DNA from: Bradyrhizobium sp. 149
GTDB taxonomy: Bacteria; Pseudomonadota; Alphaproteobacteria; Rhizobiales; Xanthobacteraceae
Length of the DNA stretch: 64,000 nt
Assembly (NCBI RefSeq): GCF_023073915.1
Contig: NZ_JADPKK010000012.1
Location: 124,001-188,000, forward strand
Reading direction: 5' to 3'
In this document: positions 28,428-39,231 of the stretch, piece by piece
Layout of the letters: every line of letters begins with the position of its first letter
How positions within the stretch are numbered: the first letter of the stretch is position 1
Translations under genes and position numbers: made by a program
The notes under the pieces: generated by a model
Told to the model about the DNA's origin: nothing
Databases searched by the model: none
The model's input: only the letters and a program-made list of their open reading frames with translations

Positions 28428-29516
28428 GTGGCCCATCACGATCCGATCCATCTGATCGCGCCGCGCGCGGGCCTCGCCCAGCTCAACGAGCGTTCCCGCG
28501 ACATCTTTCGTCAAATCGTCGAAAGCTATCTTGCGACCGGAGAGCCGGTGGGCTCGCGCAATATTTCGCGCCTAATCGCCATGCCGCTGTCGCCCGCTTC
28601 GGTCCGCAACGTCATGGCCGACCTGGAACAGCTCGGCCTGATCTACGCCCCGCATACCTCCGCAGGCCGCCTGCCGACGGAACTCGGCCTGCGCTTCTTC
28701 GTCGATGCTCTGATGCAGGTCGGCGACCTCAATGACAGTGAACGGCAGGCGATCCAGAGCCAGTTGACCTCCGTCGGCCACGCGCAATCGGTCGAGGCTG
28801 CGCTCGAGGAGGCATTGACGCGGCTCTCCGGCCTGACCCGCGCGGCCGCCGTCGTTTTGACGCCGAAATCGAATGCGCGGCTGAAACATATCGAATTCGT
28901 CCGGTTGGAACCGGAAAAGGCATTGGTGATCCTGGTCGGTGAGGACGGGCAGGTGGAAAACCGCGTGTTGACGTTGCCGCCGGGGGTTCCATCCTCAGCG
29001 TTGACCGAAGCCGGCAATTTCCTCAATGCGCGTATCCGGGGCCGGACCCTGGCCGAGGCGCGGCTGGAGCTCGAGACCGCGCTCGGAGAGGCGCGCACCG
29101 AGCTCGATCAGCTGACGCACAAGGTGATCTCGGCCGGCATCGCCAGCTGGTCCGGCGGCGAGAATGAAGACCGCCAGCTCATCGTCCGCGGCCACGCCAA
29201 TCTGCTCGAAGATTTGCACGCGCTGGAGGATCTCGAGCGCGTTCGCCTGCTGTTCGACGATCTCGAGACCAAGCGCGGCGTGATCGACCTGCTCGGCCGG
29301 GCCGAGACCGCGGAAGGCGTGCGGATCTTCATCGGCAGCGAGAACAAGCTGTTCTCGCTGTCGGGCTCGTCCACCATCATATCGCCCTATCGGGACGCCG
29401 CCGGCCATATCGTCGGCGTTTTGGGCGTAATCGGGCCCACGCGGCTGAATTATGCCCGGGTGATCCCGACCGTGGACTACGCCGCCCGCATCGTCAGCCG
29501 CCTTCTCGGAGGCTGA
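28428..29516 (+). CDS. hrcA: Heat-inducible transcription repressor HrcA
   Basis: HrcA represses chaperonin genes by binding CIRCE elements and is kept folded by GroEL. The 362-residue protein has an N-terminal winged helix (about 18-85; [29 protein letters not shown], then [30 protein letters not shown]) and GAF-like and dimerisation domains. The start is GTG 28428 behind GAGGAG. It precedes grpE by 96 bases. No CIRCE is visible anywhere in the window, so its targets are elsewhere. Confidence 0.97.
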   Translation: MAHHDPIHLIAPRAGLAQLNERSRDIFRQIVESYLATGEPVGSRNISRLIAMPLSPASVRNVMADLEQLGLIYAPHTSAGRLPTELGLRFFVDALMQVGDLNDSERQAIQSQLTSVGHAQSVEAALEEALTRLSGLTRAAAVVLTPKSNARLKHIEFVRLEPEKALVILVGEDGQVENRVLTLPPGVPSSALTEAGNFLNARIRGRTLAEARLELETALGEARTELDQLTHKVISAGIASWSGGENEDRQLIVRGHANLLEDLHALEDLERVRLLFDDLETKRGVIDLLGRAETAEGVRIFIGSENKLFSLSGSSTIISPYRDAAGHIVGVLGVIGPTRLNYARVIPTVDYAARIVSRLLGG

Positions 29517-29536
29517 CCGGCATCTGGGCCGATCAC

Positions 29537-29558
29537 GGGCGCTTGATTTTCGGCGCCC
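29537..29558. other. Hairpin between hrcA and grpE
   Basis: GGGCGC and GCGCCC form a six-pair stem with a ten-base loop 20 bases after the hrcA stop. No T run follows on the plus strand, so it is more likely an attenuating or RNA-stabilising hairpin than a terminator. Confidence 0.35.
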
Positions 29559-29612
29559 GAAGCACGATATGCGGGCCAGAAAACCCCTGAGACGAATGCG
29601 AAAAGAGAGCCG

Positions 29613-30227
29613 ATGACCGATCAAGACCGGCAACCCGAAGACACGACTGCTGCGACGCCCGAGCCCGTGGTGTCAAAACCCTACATCATGCCGGACGATC
29701 CCGAGCCCGGCTCGGTCGAGGTGTTGCAGAAGGAAGCCGCCGAGGCGCGCGATCGCATGCTGCGGACGCTGGCCGAGATGGAGAACCTGCGCAAGCGGAC
29801 CACCAAGGAGGTTGCGGATGCGCGTCTCTACGGCATTACCGGCTTTGCCCGCGACGTGCTCGACATCGCCGACAACCTCCAGCGCGCGCTCGATGCCGTT
29901 CCGGCCGAAGCCCGCGCGGCGGCCGATGCCGGCCTGGCCTCGCTGATCGAGGGCGTCGAGCTGACCGAGCGCTCGCTGCTCAGCGCGCTGGAAAAACACG
30001 GCGTGAAGAAGTTCGACCCCTCGGGCCAGAAGTTCGACCCGAACTTCCAGCAGGCGATGTTTGAGGTGCCTGATGCGTCGGTGCCCGCGGGCACCGTCGT
30101 GCAGGTCATGCAAGCCGGCTACACCATCGGCGAGCGTGTGCTGCGTCCCGCTTTGGTCGGGGTCGCCAAGGGTGGCGCGAAGGCCGCGCCCGCCAACAGC
30201 AACGAGCCGAACGGTGCGGCCAACTGA
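29613..30227 (+). CDS. grpE: Nucleotide exchange factor GrpE
   Basis: GrpE releases ADP from DnaK. The 204-residue protein has an acidic disordered N-terminus, the long dimerising helix (about 37-90, [27 protein letters not shown]), a four-helix bundle region and the C-terminal beta domain with [14 protein letters not shown] and [23 protein letters not shown]. Start ATG 29613 follows AAAAGAGAG. It is separated from dnaK by two unrelated minus-strand genes. Confidence 0.97.
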   Translation: MTDQDRQPEDTTAATPEPVVSKPYIMPDDPEPGSVEVLQKEAAEARDRMLRTLAEMENLRKRTTKEVADARLYGITGFARDVLDIADNLQRALDAVPAEARAAADAGLASLIEGVELTERSLLSALEKHGVKKFDPSGQKFDPNFQQAMFEVPDASVPAGTVVQVMQAGYTIGERVLRPALVGVAKGGAKAAPANSNEPNGAAN

Positions 30228-30228
30228 T

Positions 30229-30341
30229 CCTCATGGTGCAGAGGCGCGAAGCGCCGTCTCGGACCATTGCAGATCCGCCCGTCGCAGCTGGGCCTTTATG
30301 CTTCGAGACGCGCGCGAAGGGCGCGCTCCTCAGGAATGAGG
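30229..30341. repeat. Intergenic repeat (CCTCATGGTG / GCGCGAAGCGC type)
   Basis: This 113-base element has outer arms CCTCATGG and a matching GAATGAGG, with inner GAGGCGCGAAGCGCCGTCTCG and CGAGACGCGCGCGAAGGGCGCGCTCCTC blocks that are inverted relative to each other. It fills the space between the convergent grpE and nicotinamidase stops and probably acts as a bidirectional hairpin. Confidence 0.75.
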
Positions 30342-30364
30342 GTCTGGCAGCTCAATTACGCCTC

Positions 30365-31087
30365 TTACGCGCTCGCCGCGATATCCGCAGACTGAATCCG
30401 CTTCACGCCGGCCTTGGCCATATCGGCCCAGGCTTTTGCCAGCGAGCCCTGATTGTCGATGCCGCGGCAGGCGTCTTCCACGACGTAGACCTCGAAGCCC
30501 GCCTTGCGCGCGTCGAGCGCGGTCCAGGCGATGCAGAAATCCGTCGCCAGCCCCGCGACGAAGACGCGCTTGATCTTGCGCGCCTTCAGATAACCGGCAA
30601 GGCCGGTCGAGGTCTTGCCGTCGGCTTCGAGGAAGGCCGAATAGCTGTCGACGTCCTTGTGAAAACCCTTGCGGATGATGAGTTCGGCGTGCGGGATCGC
30701 AAGGTCTTTCGACAGTGCGGCGCCGTCGGTGCCCTGCACGCAATGGTCGGGCCACAGCACCTGCTTGCCGTAGGGAAGATCGACGGTCTCGAACGGCTTC
30801 TTGCCGGAGTGTGTTGACGCAAACGAAACATGGCCTTGCGTGTGCCAGTCCTGCGTTATCACCACGTTCGAAAACGCTTTGGCCATCTTGTTGATGACGG
30901 GCACCACCTGCTCGCCTTCCTTCACCGCGAGGCTGCCGCCGGGCAGGAAGCAGTTCTGCACGTCGATCACGAGCAGCGCGGACGCATCGTCCGGCTTGAT
31001 CGATGCAGCCGCAAAGAGCGCATTTGGAGCGAGGGTCGCGAGCGCCGTCGTTCCAAGCGCCGTCAAGATGTGTCGCCGATCCAGCAT
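30365..31087 (-). CDS. pncA: Tat-exported nicotinamidase/isochorismatase family protein
   Basis: The 240-residue protein belongs to the nicotinamidase (PncA) family: LLVIDVQNCFLPGG holds the catalytic Asp, TQDWHTQGHVSF the metal-binding Asp/His residues, WPDHCVQGT the oxyanion region and GLATDFCIAWTALDARKAGF the nucleophilic Cys. PncA converts nicotinamide to nicotinic acid for NAD salvage. Unlike E. coli PncA, it begins with a twin-arginine signal (MLDRRHILTALGTTALATLA), which implies a periplasmic enzyme. ATG 31087 is preceded by GGAGGGAGG. Confidence 0.88.
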   Translation of the reverse strand: MLDRRHILTALGTTALATLAPNALFAAASIKPDDASALLVIDVQNCFLPGGSLAVKEGEQVVPVINKMAKAFSNVVITQDWHTQGHVSFASTHSGKKPFETVDLPYGKQVLWPDHCVQGTDGAALSKDLAIPHAELIIRKGFHKDVDSYSAFLEADGKTSTGLAGYLKARKIKRVFVAGLATDFCIAWTALDARKAGFEVYVVEDACRGIDNQGSLAKAWADMAKAGVKRIQSADIAASA

Positions 31088-31182
31088 GGTCCGCCTCCCT
31101 CCAGATTGAACGGGGAGAGCGTAGTTCCGCTTGTGTACGAACAGAAGCCCGAAAATGCAGCCGGTTCTGGCGAATGGCTGGG

Positions 31183-32124
31183 CTAGCCCTTCGGCTGGAT
31201 ACCGTCGCGGACCGCGCGGAAACGGGTGAAGGCGGTCGGCCACTGCTCGCGCGGGGCGCTGGCGATGATGCGCAGCGAGGCGCCGCCGCTGCTGAAGCGG
31301 ATCCACTGCACCACGGTCACCGGCGTCTTGTCCTTGCCGCTGATGCCGTCGATCCGGGTCTCGAAGCCCTGCTGGCCGCTGATGCGGATCGGCTCGGACA
31401 TGGTGACGCGCGACTCGCGCACGCCGGGAATCTGGAGCGCCGCCTCCTGGGCGAAGCGGGCGCGATCGTCGGCCTGCTGCGGAGTGGCGCCGATCACGCC
31501 GAGGATCATGAACGGCTTCGACTCATAGCCGGTGCTCTCGTCGCCGTCGGCCAGGATGATGCTCGAGCCCGGCGCCAGCGTGCGGACGTCCTTGAACTCG
31601 GCCAGATCGGTGATCTTGAACGGCATCAGCGCGATCTGCTCGTCGGCCGAGACCTGCTTGCGGGTGACGACGCTCGCAAACATCTGCCGCACCGCCTCGT
31701 CGGTGTAGATCTTGATCGCGTTCTCCGGAATCTGCACCGCGACATAGCCGGAGAAGCCGGCGCCCGGCACGATCATCGAATAGCGCCTCACGGGGGTCTC
31801 GCCGGCCTTGCCGCTCTCGGTGGTAAAATAGGCAAGTCCTGCCGGGGTCTCGATCTTGTCCTGCTTGACGCCGTTGGTGCCGGCGGGATTGGAATTGAAG
31901 GCGCTCACGACCTCGCCATAGGCGGCCGGCGGCAGCTCGGTGATCAGCACCTTGACGCTGCCGTCCTCGGTCTCGAAGCCGGGAAAGGTCTTGGCCGTGC
32001 TGAGGCCGACCAATGGCACCATGCCGAGGCGCAAGCCGGGCGGGAAAACGGCGTCGGCAGCCAGAGCCGGAAGTGCGGAGGCGACGAGGAGGGCGAGCGC
32101 AGCGAGGGGGCGGATCAGCTTCAT
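31183..32124 (-). CDS. Secreted hypothetical protein (313 aa)
   Basis: An N-terminal signal peptide (MKLIRPLAALALLVASALPALA) is followed by about 290 soluble residues without recognisable catalytic motifs. The middle and C-terminal parts alternate strand-like stretches (YSMIVPGAGFSGYVAVQIP, VTVVQWIRFSSGGASLRIIASA). Similar proteins occur in Bradyrhizobium and relatives, as far as I recall, without assigned function. ATG 32124 is chosen over the upstream GTG 32130. It lies opposite dnaK with a 395-base gap. Confidence 0.75.
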   Translation of the reverse strand: MKLIRPLAALALLVASALPALAADAVFPPGLRLGMVPLVGLSTAKTFPGFETEDGSVKVLITELPPAAYGEVVSAFNSNPAGTNGVKQDKIETPAGLAYFTTESGKAGETPVRRYSMIVPGAGFSGYVAVQIPENAIKIYTDEAVRQMFASVVTRKQVSADEQIALMPFKITDLAEFKDVRTLAPGSSIILADGDESTGYESKPFMILGVIGATPQQADDRARFAQEAALQIPGVRESRVTMSEPIRISGQQGFETRIDGISGKDKTPVTVVQWIRFSSGGASLRIIASAPREQWPTAFTRFRAVRDGIQPKG

Positions 32125-32519
32125 GGGCACTCTGATTGGTTCACATTGAGGCCGTTCGATGGTCGGCGACCGGTCCGCTTTGTCGCGCGGCGCGCCCCGA
32201 TGACGAGGCCGGTCGGCCGCCGCCTTTTAGCGGGTTTGGTCTTGCCGCAACAGGGCGGGGCCGAAGGCGGTGGCGGATGCGGGCCGATCGCCGGACCTGT
32301 TAATAATTCCTCACCCGCAAGGGCGGTTCAGCCCCGATATGTTCTTCCAAAACCCGATGTTTTCACGGCCGAAACTTGCGTTCGGTCCTTGCGGGCCCCT
32401 CCCCCCCTCCTATATGACCCCCAGCCATCGCAATATCGCGAATGTTTGATCTTAGGGGGTTTCGGTTCGGGTGCCTTCTGGGCCCAACCAGCCTGCCGCA
32501 AAAACAAGGATACAGGACC
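32125..32519. other. dnaK upstream region (395 bases)
   Basis: No gene is visible. The right half holds the RpoH-type promoter listed separately and a leader of roughly 100 bases with an AGGGGG stretch at 32454-32459 and CAAGGATACAGGACC as the dnaK ribosome-binding area. The left half, next to the secreted protein, is GC-rich with several short inverted repeats. No CIRCE element is present. Confidence 0.5.
32388..32415 (+). promoter_or_regulatory. RpoH (sigma-32) type promoter of dnaK
   Basis: CTTG at 32388-32391 is followed after exactly 17 bases by CCTATAT at 32409-32415, and then G. This matches the alphaproteobacterial heat-shock consensus CTTG-N17/18-CYTATnT-G at every specified position. 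Transcription would start near 32422, giving a leader of about 100 bases before the dnaK ATG. Sigma-32 control of dnaKJ, and not HrcA/CIRCE control, is what is known for Bradyrhizobium. Confidence 0.75.
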
Positions 32520-34421
<1,902 letters not shown>

Positions 34422-34692
34422 ACCCGCGAGGGTGATGATGCGGACGGCTTGGACCCCACACGCGCCAACGGCCTCCTCCCTCGCGGGGGAGGCCATCGTG
34501 TCGGGCTCGACGGGCCAAGACTCTGGCCAAGACTCTGTCAGAGTCGGCCCCGTTACGAACGATCAATCCCCAGCCGTTATTCTGAACGCTGCCATGCAAT
34601 CCTCTGCCGCGAAGCGGAAGGGTGCTTATATCGTCGCATGGCGACGTTGCTTCGCTCCGACTTGAAACGCGATCGGATAGACCGAGTTCATC
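34422..34692. other. dnaK-dnaJ intergenic region with hairpin
   Basis: These 271 bases hold no gene. A strong hairpin at 34470-34494 (GGCCTC...GAGGCC with an extended inner stem) lies about 50 bases after dnaK. It lacks a T run, so it may lower read-through or stabilise the dnaK message and so set a high DnaK:DnaJ ratio. The rest is featureless apart from a GC-rich end. Confidence 0.45.
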
Positions 34693-35826
34693 ATGTCCAC
34701 GTCCACCAAGCGCTGCTACTACGAGACGCTCGAGGTCGAACGCGATGCCGACGATTCTGCGTTGAAATCGTCGTTCCGCAAGCTGGCGATGAAGTTTCAC
34801 CCCGATCGCAATCCCGGGGACAACACCAGCGAAGTCAAATTCAAGGAAATCAACGAGGCCTACGAAGTCCTGAAAGACAAGGACAAGCGCGCCGCCTATG
34901 ACCGTTACGGCCATGCCGCCTTCGAGCAGGGTGGCGGCGGCGGCGCGGGTTTCGGCGCGGGCTTCGCGTCCTCTTTCTCCGACATTTTCGAAGATCTGTT
35001 CGGCATGGCCGGACAACGCGGCGGCCGCGGCGGCCGCGAGCGCGGCGCCGACCTGCGCTACAACATGGAAATCACGCTCGAGGAAGCTTTTGGCGGCAAG
35101 ACCGCGCAGATCGAGATTCCGGTCTCGGTCACTTGCGAGGCCTGTTCGGGCATCGGGGCCAAGGCCGGCACCAAGCCGAAGACCTGCTCGACGTGCGGCG
35201 GCGCCGGACGCGTAAGGCAGTCGCAGGGCTTCTTCACGCTGGAGCGCACCTGTCCGGGCTGCCAGGGGCGCGGCCAGATGATCGAGGACGCCTGCCCGTC
35301 CTGCTCGGGTCAGGGACGCGTCACCCGCGAGCGGACGCTGTCGGTCAACATTCCCCCGGGCGTCGAGGACGGCACCAGGATCAGGCTCGCCGGCGAGGGC
35401 GAGGCCGGGGTCCGCGGCGGCCCGCCCGGCGACCTCTACATCTTCCTGTCGCTGGCCCAACACCAGCTCTTCCAGCGCGACGGTGCCGATCTGCATTGCC
35501 GCGTGCCGATCTCGATGGTGACGGCGGCGCTTGGCGGTGAATTCGAGGTCCCGACCATCGACAGCGGCAAAACCAAGGTGAAGGTGCCCGCCGGCACCCA
35601 GTCCGGCCACCGATTCCGCATCGCATCAAAAGGCATGCCGGTGCTGCGCTCGCGCCAGATGGGCGACATGTACGTCCAGGTCGCGGTCGAGACCCCGCAG
35701 AACCTCACCAAGAAGCAGCAGGAATTGCTGGCCGAATTCGAAAAGCTGTCCTCCGGCAATACCCAGCCGGAATCCATCGGCTTTTTCACCAAGGTCAAGG
35801 ATCTCTTCAGTAATCGGGCGAACTGA
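34693..35826 (+). CDS. dnaJ: Molecular chaperone DnaJ (Hsp40)
   Basis: The 377-residue type I DnaJ has a J domain with His36-Pro37-Asp38, a Gly-rich linker (about 78-120), four zinc-binding CxxCxGxG repeats ([32 protein letters not shown]; about 149-210) and two C-terminal substrate-binding beta domains. It stimulates DnaK ATPase and presents substrates. Length is typical. It may be read through from the dnaK promoter. Confidence 0.98.
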   Translation: MSTSTKRCYYETLEVERDADDSALKSSFRKLAMKFHPDRNPGDNTSEVKFKEINEAYEVLKDKDKRAAYDRYGHAAFEQGGGGGAGFGAGFASSFSDIFEDLFGMAGQRGGRGGRERGADLRYNMEITLEEAFGGKTAQIEIPVSVTCEACSGIGAKAGTKPKTCSTCGGAGRVRQSQGFFTLERTCPGCQGRGQMIEDACPSCSGQGRVTRERTLSVNIPPGVEDGTRIRLAGEGEAGVRGGPPGDLYIFLSLAQHQLFQRDGADLHCRVPISMVTAALGGEFEVPTIDSGKTKVKVPAGTQSGHRFRIASKGMPVLRSRQMGDMYVQVAVETPQNLTKKQQELLAEFEKLSSGNTQPESIGFFTKVKDLFSNRAN

Positions 35827-35914
35827 CTCGTCTTGACCGTACCGAATTCGGTCTATACCTGTTTATGACCATTTTCTGACACGCCGCGGTCACGCGGTCC
35901 CGGCCGGTCCCGAC

Positions 35915-36514
35915 ATGCCATTGCCATCGTCCGCGCGTGCGTTGAAGAAGCCCCGTCTCGATGACGAGGTGCGTTTTCTCCGGTCATGGATCGAAAAGCC
36001 CCTCCACATGGGCGCGGTGATGCCGTCGGGCAAGCTGCTGGCCCGGACCATGGCCCATTACGTCGACGTCAATTCGGACGCACCGGTGGTCGAGCTCGGG
36101 CCCGGCACCGGCGCCATCACCTCGGCCCTGGTCGAGCGCGGCGTCGACCAGAAGCGCCTTGTCCTCGTTGAATACAATCCGGGCTTCTGCGCCCTGCTGC
36201 GCGACCGCTACCCGCAGGCCAAGGTGGTGCAGGGCGATGCCTATCGCCTGCGCGACACGCTCTGGAATGTCTTGAGCGCGCCGGCCTCTGCGGTCGTCTC
36301 GGGCCTGCCGCTGGTCACAAAACCGATGCTGACCCGGCTGCGGCTCATCCGCGACGCCTTCACGGCGCTCGCGCCTGGCGCGCCCTTCGTGCAGTTCACC
36401 TATGCGGTGGTGCCGCCGATTCCGAAATCGCTGCCCGGCGTGTCCACAGAAGCCTCGGAACGGATCTGGATGAACCTTCCGCCGGCCCGCGTCTGGGTGT
36501 ATCGCAAGGACTAA
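35915..36514 (+). CDS. pmtA: Phospholipid N-methyltransferase PmtA
   Basis: PmtA methylates phosphatidylethanolamine toward phosphatidylcholine with S-adenosylmethionine. The 199-residue protein has the class I methyltransferase motif VVELGPGTGAITSALVERG (about 57-75) and VLVEYNPGFCALLRDRYP. It resembles the bradyrhizobial type, and pmtA lies beside dnaKJ in Bradyrhizobium japonicum, as here (88 bases after dnaJ). RsmA-like rRNA methylases share the fold, but size and context favour PmtA. Whether it performs one or all methylations cannot be read from sequence. Confidence 0.85.
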   Translation: MPLPSSARALKKPRLDDEVRFLRSWIEKPLHMGAVMPSGKLLARTMAHYVDVNSDAPVVELGPGTGAITSALVERGVDQKRLVLVEYNPGFCALLRDRYPQAKVVQGDAYRLRDTLWNVLSAPASAVVSGLPLVTKPMLTRLRLIRDAFTALAPGAPFVQFTYAVVPPIPKSLPGVSTEASERIWMNLPPARVWVYRKD

Positions 36515-36571
36515 TTCCGCCGGCATTCCTGTTTGCGTGGCGGGCTCGTTTCGCCGAACGCATGGAAGCGG

Positions 36572-37150
36572 ATGTCCGCACCCAAAATCCTGGTCATTCC
36601 CGGCTCGCTGCGCACCGGCTCGCACAATGCGAAGCTGGCGGCGCTCGCCGCCCATGAATTCGACCAGGCCGGCGTCGACGTCACCCGCATCTCGCTCGCC
36701 GATTTTCCGCTGCCGATCTATGACGGCGACCTGCAGGCCAAGTCCGGCGTGCCCAAGCACGCGATCAATCTCAAGCGCATGATCGGCGCGCATCACGGCG
36801 TGCTGATCGTCTCGCCCGAATACAATGCCTCGGTGCCGCCGCTGCTGAAGAACGCGATCGACTGGGTCAGCCGCGTGCATGAGCTGCACGAGCCGCGCGG
36901 CGAGGTGTTCCGCAGCCGCGTCTTCGCACTCGCCGGCGCCTCGCAGAGCCGGCTCGGTGCGGCTCGCGCGCTGCAGGCGTTACGGCTGATCCTGACCTCC
37001 TGCCACGCCAATGTGATTGCCAGCCAGCTCACGCTCGCCTTTGCCGATCAGGCCTATGACGATATGGACAGGCTGAAGCACGAGGGCGATGTCGCCGCGA
37101 TGAAGGAGCTGGTGCGGCAGTTGATCGATTTTTCCCAACGCATGATGTGA
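36572..37150 (+). CDS. NADPH-dependent FMN reductase family protein
   Basis: The 192-residue flavodoxin-like protein has the FMN-binding loop PGSLRTGSHNAKLA and SPEYNASVPPLLKNAIDWVSR, hallmarks of the NADPH-dependent FMN reductase/chromate-reductase (ChrR, YieF) family, which reduce quinones, chromate or azo dyes. The physiological acceptor is unknown. ATG 36572 is used; the upstream extension from 36533 is spurious. The stop is six bases before pyrF. Confidence 0.88.
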   Translation: MSAPKILVIPGSLRTGSHNAKLAALAAHEFDQAGVDVTRISLADFPLPIYDGDLQAKSGVPKHAINLKRMIGAHHGVLIVSPEYNASVPPLLKNAIDWVSRVHELHEPRGEVFRSRVFALAGASQSRLGAARALQALRLILTSCHANVIASQLTLAFADQAYDDMDRLKHEGDVAAMKELVRQLIDFSQRMM

Positions 37151-37156
37151 GGTGAC

Positions 37157-37870
37157 ATGACGCCAGCTGAGATCGCCCCGAAAGACCGCCTGATCGTCGC
37201 GCTCGATCTGCCCAGCGTTGATGCCGCGGAAGCGATGGTCGACAGGATCGGCGAGAGCGTCTCCTTCTACAAGATCGGCTATCGACTCGCTTATGCCGGC
37301 GGCTTGCCGCTGGTCGGCAAGCTCGCCGACAGGGGCAAGAAGGTCTTTCTCGATCTCAAGCTGCACGACATCGGCAACACCGTGGCGCAAGGCGTCGAGA
37401 GCATCACCAGGCTCGGTGCGACTTTCCTCACGGTGCACGCCTATCCGCAGACCATGAAGGGCGCTGTCGAAGGTCGCGGCAGCTCGAACCTGAAGATCCT
37501 CGCCGTCACTGTTCTGACCTCCTACAACGAGGACGATCTGCACGCGGCCGGTTTCCGGCTCGGTGTCTCCGAGCTCGTCGAAGCGCGTGCGCAGCAGGCG
37601 CAGGTGCTCGGCATCGACGGGCTGGTCTCGTCACCCGAGGAAGTCGGAGCCTTGCGCAAGCTCGTCGGTCACCAGATGAGCCTCGTTACACCCGGCATCC
37701 GGCCGGCGGGCGCGGCGAGCGGCGACCAGAAACGCATCATGACGCCGGGCCGTGCGATCACTGCCGGCGCCGATTATCTCGTCATCGGGCGGCCGGTGGT
37801 GGAAGCCACCGACCCCAAGGCGATTGCGGACGCCATCCAGGCTGAGATCGCGCAGGCGCTCGGAGCATGA
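37157..37870 (+). CDS. pyrF: Orotidine 5'-phosphate decarboxylase PyrF
   Basis: PyrF decarboxylates OMP to UMP, the last step of de novo pyrimidine synthesis. The 237-residue barrel has the catalytic tetrad motif [13 protein letters not shown] with Lys and two Asp residues, the N-terminal VALDLPS strand, and the phosphate loop VTPGIRP and DYLVIGRP. The stop codon TGA (37868-37870) lies inside the palindromic element that begins at 37863, so the last codons are element-derived. It may be coupled to the FMN reductase gene. Confidence 0.97.
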   Translation: MTPAEIAPKDRLIVALDLPSVDAAEAMVDRIGESVSFYKIGYRLAYAGGLPLVGKLADRGKKVFLDLKLHDIGNTVAQGVESITRLGATFLTVHAYPQTMKGAVEGRGSSNLKILAVTVLTSYNEDDLHAAGFRLGVSELVEARAQQAQVLGIDGLVSSPEEVGALRKLVGHQMSLVTPGIRPAGAASGDQKRIMTPGRAITAGADYLVIGRPVVEATDPKAIADAIQAEIAQALGA

Positions 37871-37911
37871 TCCGGAAAAGTGTGCAGCGGTTTTCCGATC
37901 AGATCATGCTC
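37863..37911. repeat. Palindromic intergenic element, copy 4 (provides pyrF stop)
   Basis: A 49-base inverted repeat, GAGCATGATC...GATCATGCTC, with the common core. Its left arm overlaps the last three codons of pyrF, and the element's CATGATC supplies the stop codon TGA. Confidence 0.9.
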
Positions 37912-37941
37912 AAATAGAAACCACAGCAAGGGAGAAGAATA

Positions 37942-38253
37942 ATGGCGAAGGGCTACTGGATCGGGCGCGTCGATGTGAGCAATGACGAGGGCTACAAGCC
38001 CTATGCCGTCGCCAACGGTCCGATCTTCAAGAAATGGGGTGGCCGCTTCGTGGTCCGCGCCGGCAAGTTCACCACCGTCGAAGGCGCCAGCCGCACCCGC
38101 AATGTCGTGATCGAATTCCCGGACTACGAGACCGCGATCGCCTGCTACAACTCGCCGGAATACCAGGCCAACATCAAGGTGCGCCAGCCGCACTCCATCG
38201 CCGACCTGATCATCATCGAGGGCTATGACGGCCCGCAGCCGTCCGACGGCTGA
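37942..38253 (+). CDS. DUF1330 domain-containing protein
   Basis: The 103-residue protein is a DUF1330 ferredoxin-like alpha/beta domain: KGYWIGRVDVSNDEGYKPYA at the start and VVIEFPDYETAIACYNSPEYQ in the second half are typical. Molecular function is unknown; related dimeric alpha/beta-barrel proteins act on small aromatic or polyketide-like substrates. The start ATG follows AAGGGAGAAG. It stands between pyrF and dapB. Confidence 0.9.
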   Translation: MAKGYWIGRVDVSNDEGYKPYAVANGPIFKKWGGRFVVRAGKFTTVEGASRTRNVVIEFPDYETAIACYNSPEYQANIKVRQPHSIADLIIIEGYDGPQPSDG

Positions 38254-38335
38254 GGTCAGCGCGACCCTTGCCCGGATTCCCCTCGGTTGCCGGAACTGCG
38301 TCCCCCCGCTACAACGGCCGTGAGAGGATCACACC

Positions 38336-39151
38336 ATGTCGGACATGCGCTTGATTGTTGCTGGAGCCGGCGGCCGGATGGGCCGGGCGCTGACGCGGGC
38401 GATTGCCGAGAGCAAAGGCGCGGTGCTGGCGGGTGCGCTGGAGGCGCCGGGCTCGGAGCTGCTCGGCAAGGATGCCGGCGTACTCGCAGGCCTGCCCGCA
38501 AACGGCGTCAAGCTCTCCGGCGATCTCTGGGCGCTGTCGAAGGACGCCGACGGCATTCTGGATTTCACCGTGCCCGCGGCGACCCTCGCCAATGTCGCGA
38601 TCGCCGCCGAGCGTGGCCTCGTGCACGTCGTCGGCACGACCGGGCTGTCGGGCTCCGACAACGCCGTGATCAAAAGCGTCACCAACCGTGCGGTGGTGGT
38701 GCAGTCCGGCAATATGAGCCTGGGCGTCAATCTGCTCGCCGCCGTGGTCAAGCGCGTCGCCAAGGCACTCGATGCGAGCTTCGACATCGAGATCGTCGAG
38801 ACCCATCATCGCATGAAGATCGACGCGCCGTCCGGCACGGCGCTCATGCTGGGCCAGGCCGCCGCAGCCGGCCGCGGCATCGCGCTCGACGAGCATGCGG
38901 ACCGCGGCCGCGACGGCATCACCGGCGCGCGCAAGCCCGGCGATATCGGCTTTGCGTCATTGCGCGGCGGCACCGCGGCCGGCGATCACAGCGTGAGCTT
39001 CCTCGGCCCGTTCGAGCGCCTGACGCTGTCGCATCACGCGGAGGACCGCATGCTGTTCGCCCACGGCGCGCTGAAGGCCGCGCTCTGGGCGCATGGCAAG
39101 AAGCCGGGGCACTACTCCATGGCCGACGTGCTCGGCCTGTCTGACATCTGA
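38336..39151 (+). CDS. dapB: 4-hydroxy-tetrahydrodipicolinate reductase DapB
   Basis: DapB reduces hydroxy-tetrahydrodipicolinate with NAD(P)H in lysine and diaminopimelate synthesis. The 271-residue protein has the Rossmann motif [12 protein letters not shown] (about 8-19), [10 protein letters not shown], and the active-site [22 protein letters not shown]. Length is standard. ATG 38336 is the start; ATG 38345 (MRLIVAG) is an alternative three codons on. A palindromic element begins four bases after its stop. Confidence 0.97.
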   Translation: MSDMRLIVAGAGGRMGRALTRAIAESKGAVLAGALEAPGSELLGKDAGVLAGLPANGVKLSGDLWALSKDADGILDFTVPAATLANVAIAAERGLVHVVGTTGLSGSDNAVIKSVTNRAVVVQSGNMSLGVNLLAAVVKRVAKALDASFDIEIVETHHRMKIDAPSGTALMLGQAAAAGRGIALDEHADRGRDGITGARKPGDIGFASLRGGTAAGDHSVSFLGPFERLTLSHHAEDRMLFAHGALKAALWAHGKKPGHYSMADVLGLSDI

Positions 39152-39154
39152 ACG

Positions 39155-39203
39155 AAGCATGATCCGGAAAAGTGTGAAGCGGTTTTCCGACAAGATCATG
39201 CTT
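39155..39203. repeat. Palindromic intergenic element, copy 5
   Basis: A 49-base element with perfect ten-base outer arms AAGCATGATC/GATCATGCTT and the CCGGAAAAGTG...CGGTTTTCCG core. It separates dapB from gpmA. Confidence 0.9.
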
Positions 39204-39231
39204 GAACAGCGAACGAAACGGAAAGCAGTCA

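Noticed and set aside
29542..29571. RpoH promoter in front of grpE (CTTG...CGATATG)
   Set aside because: Spacing is 19 bases and the -10 box fits poorly (no CYTAT); the CTTG also sits within a hairpin.
32442..32519. Extended N-terminus of DnaK from 32442
   Set aside because: The added 26 residues do not fit any Hsp70 and the segment is the leader downstream of the promoter.
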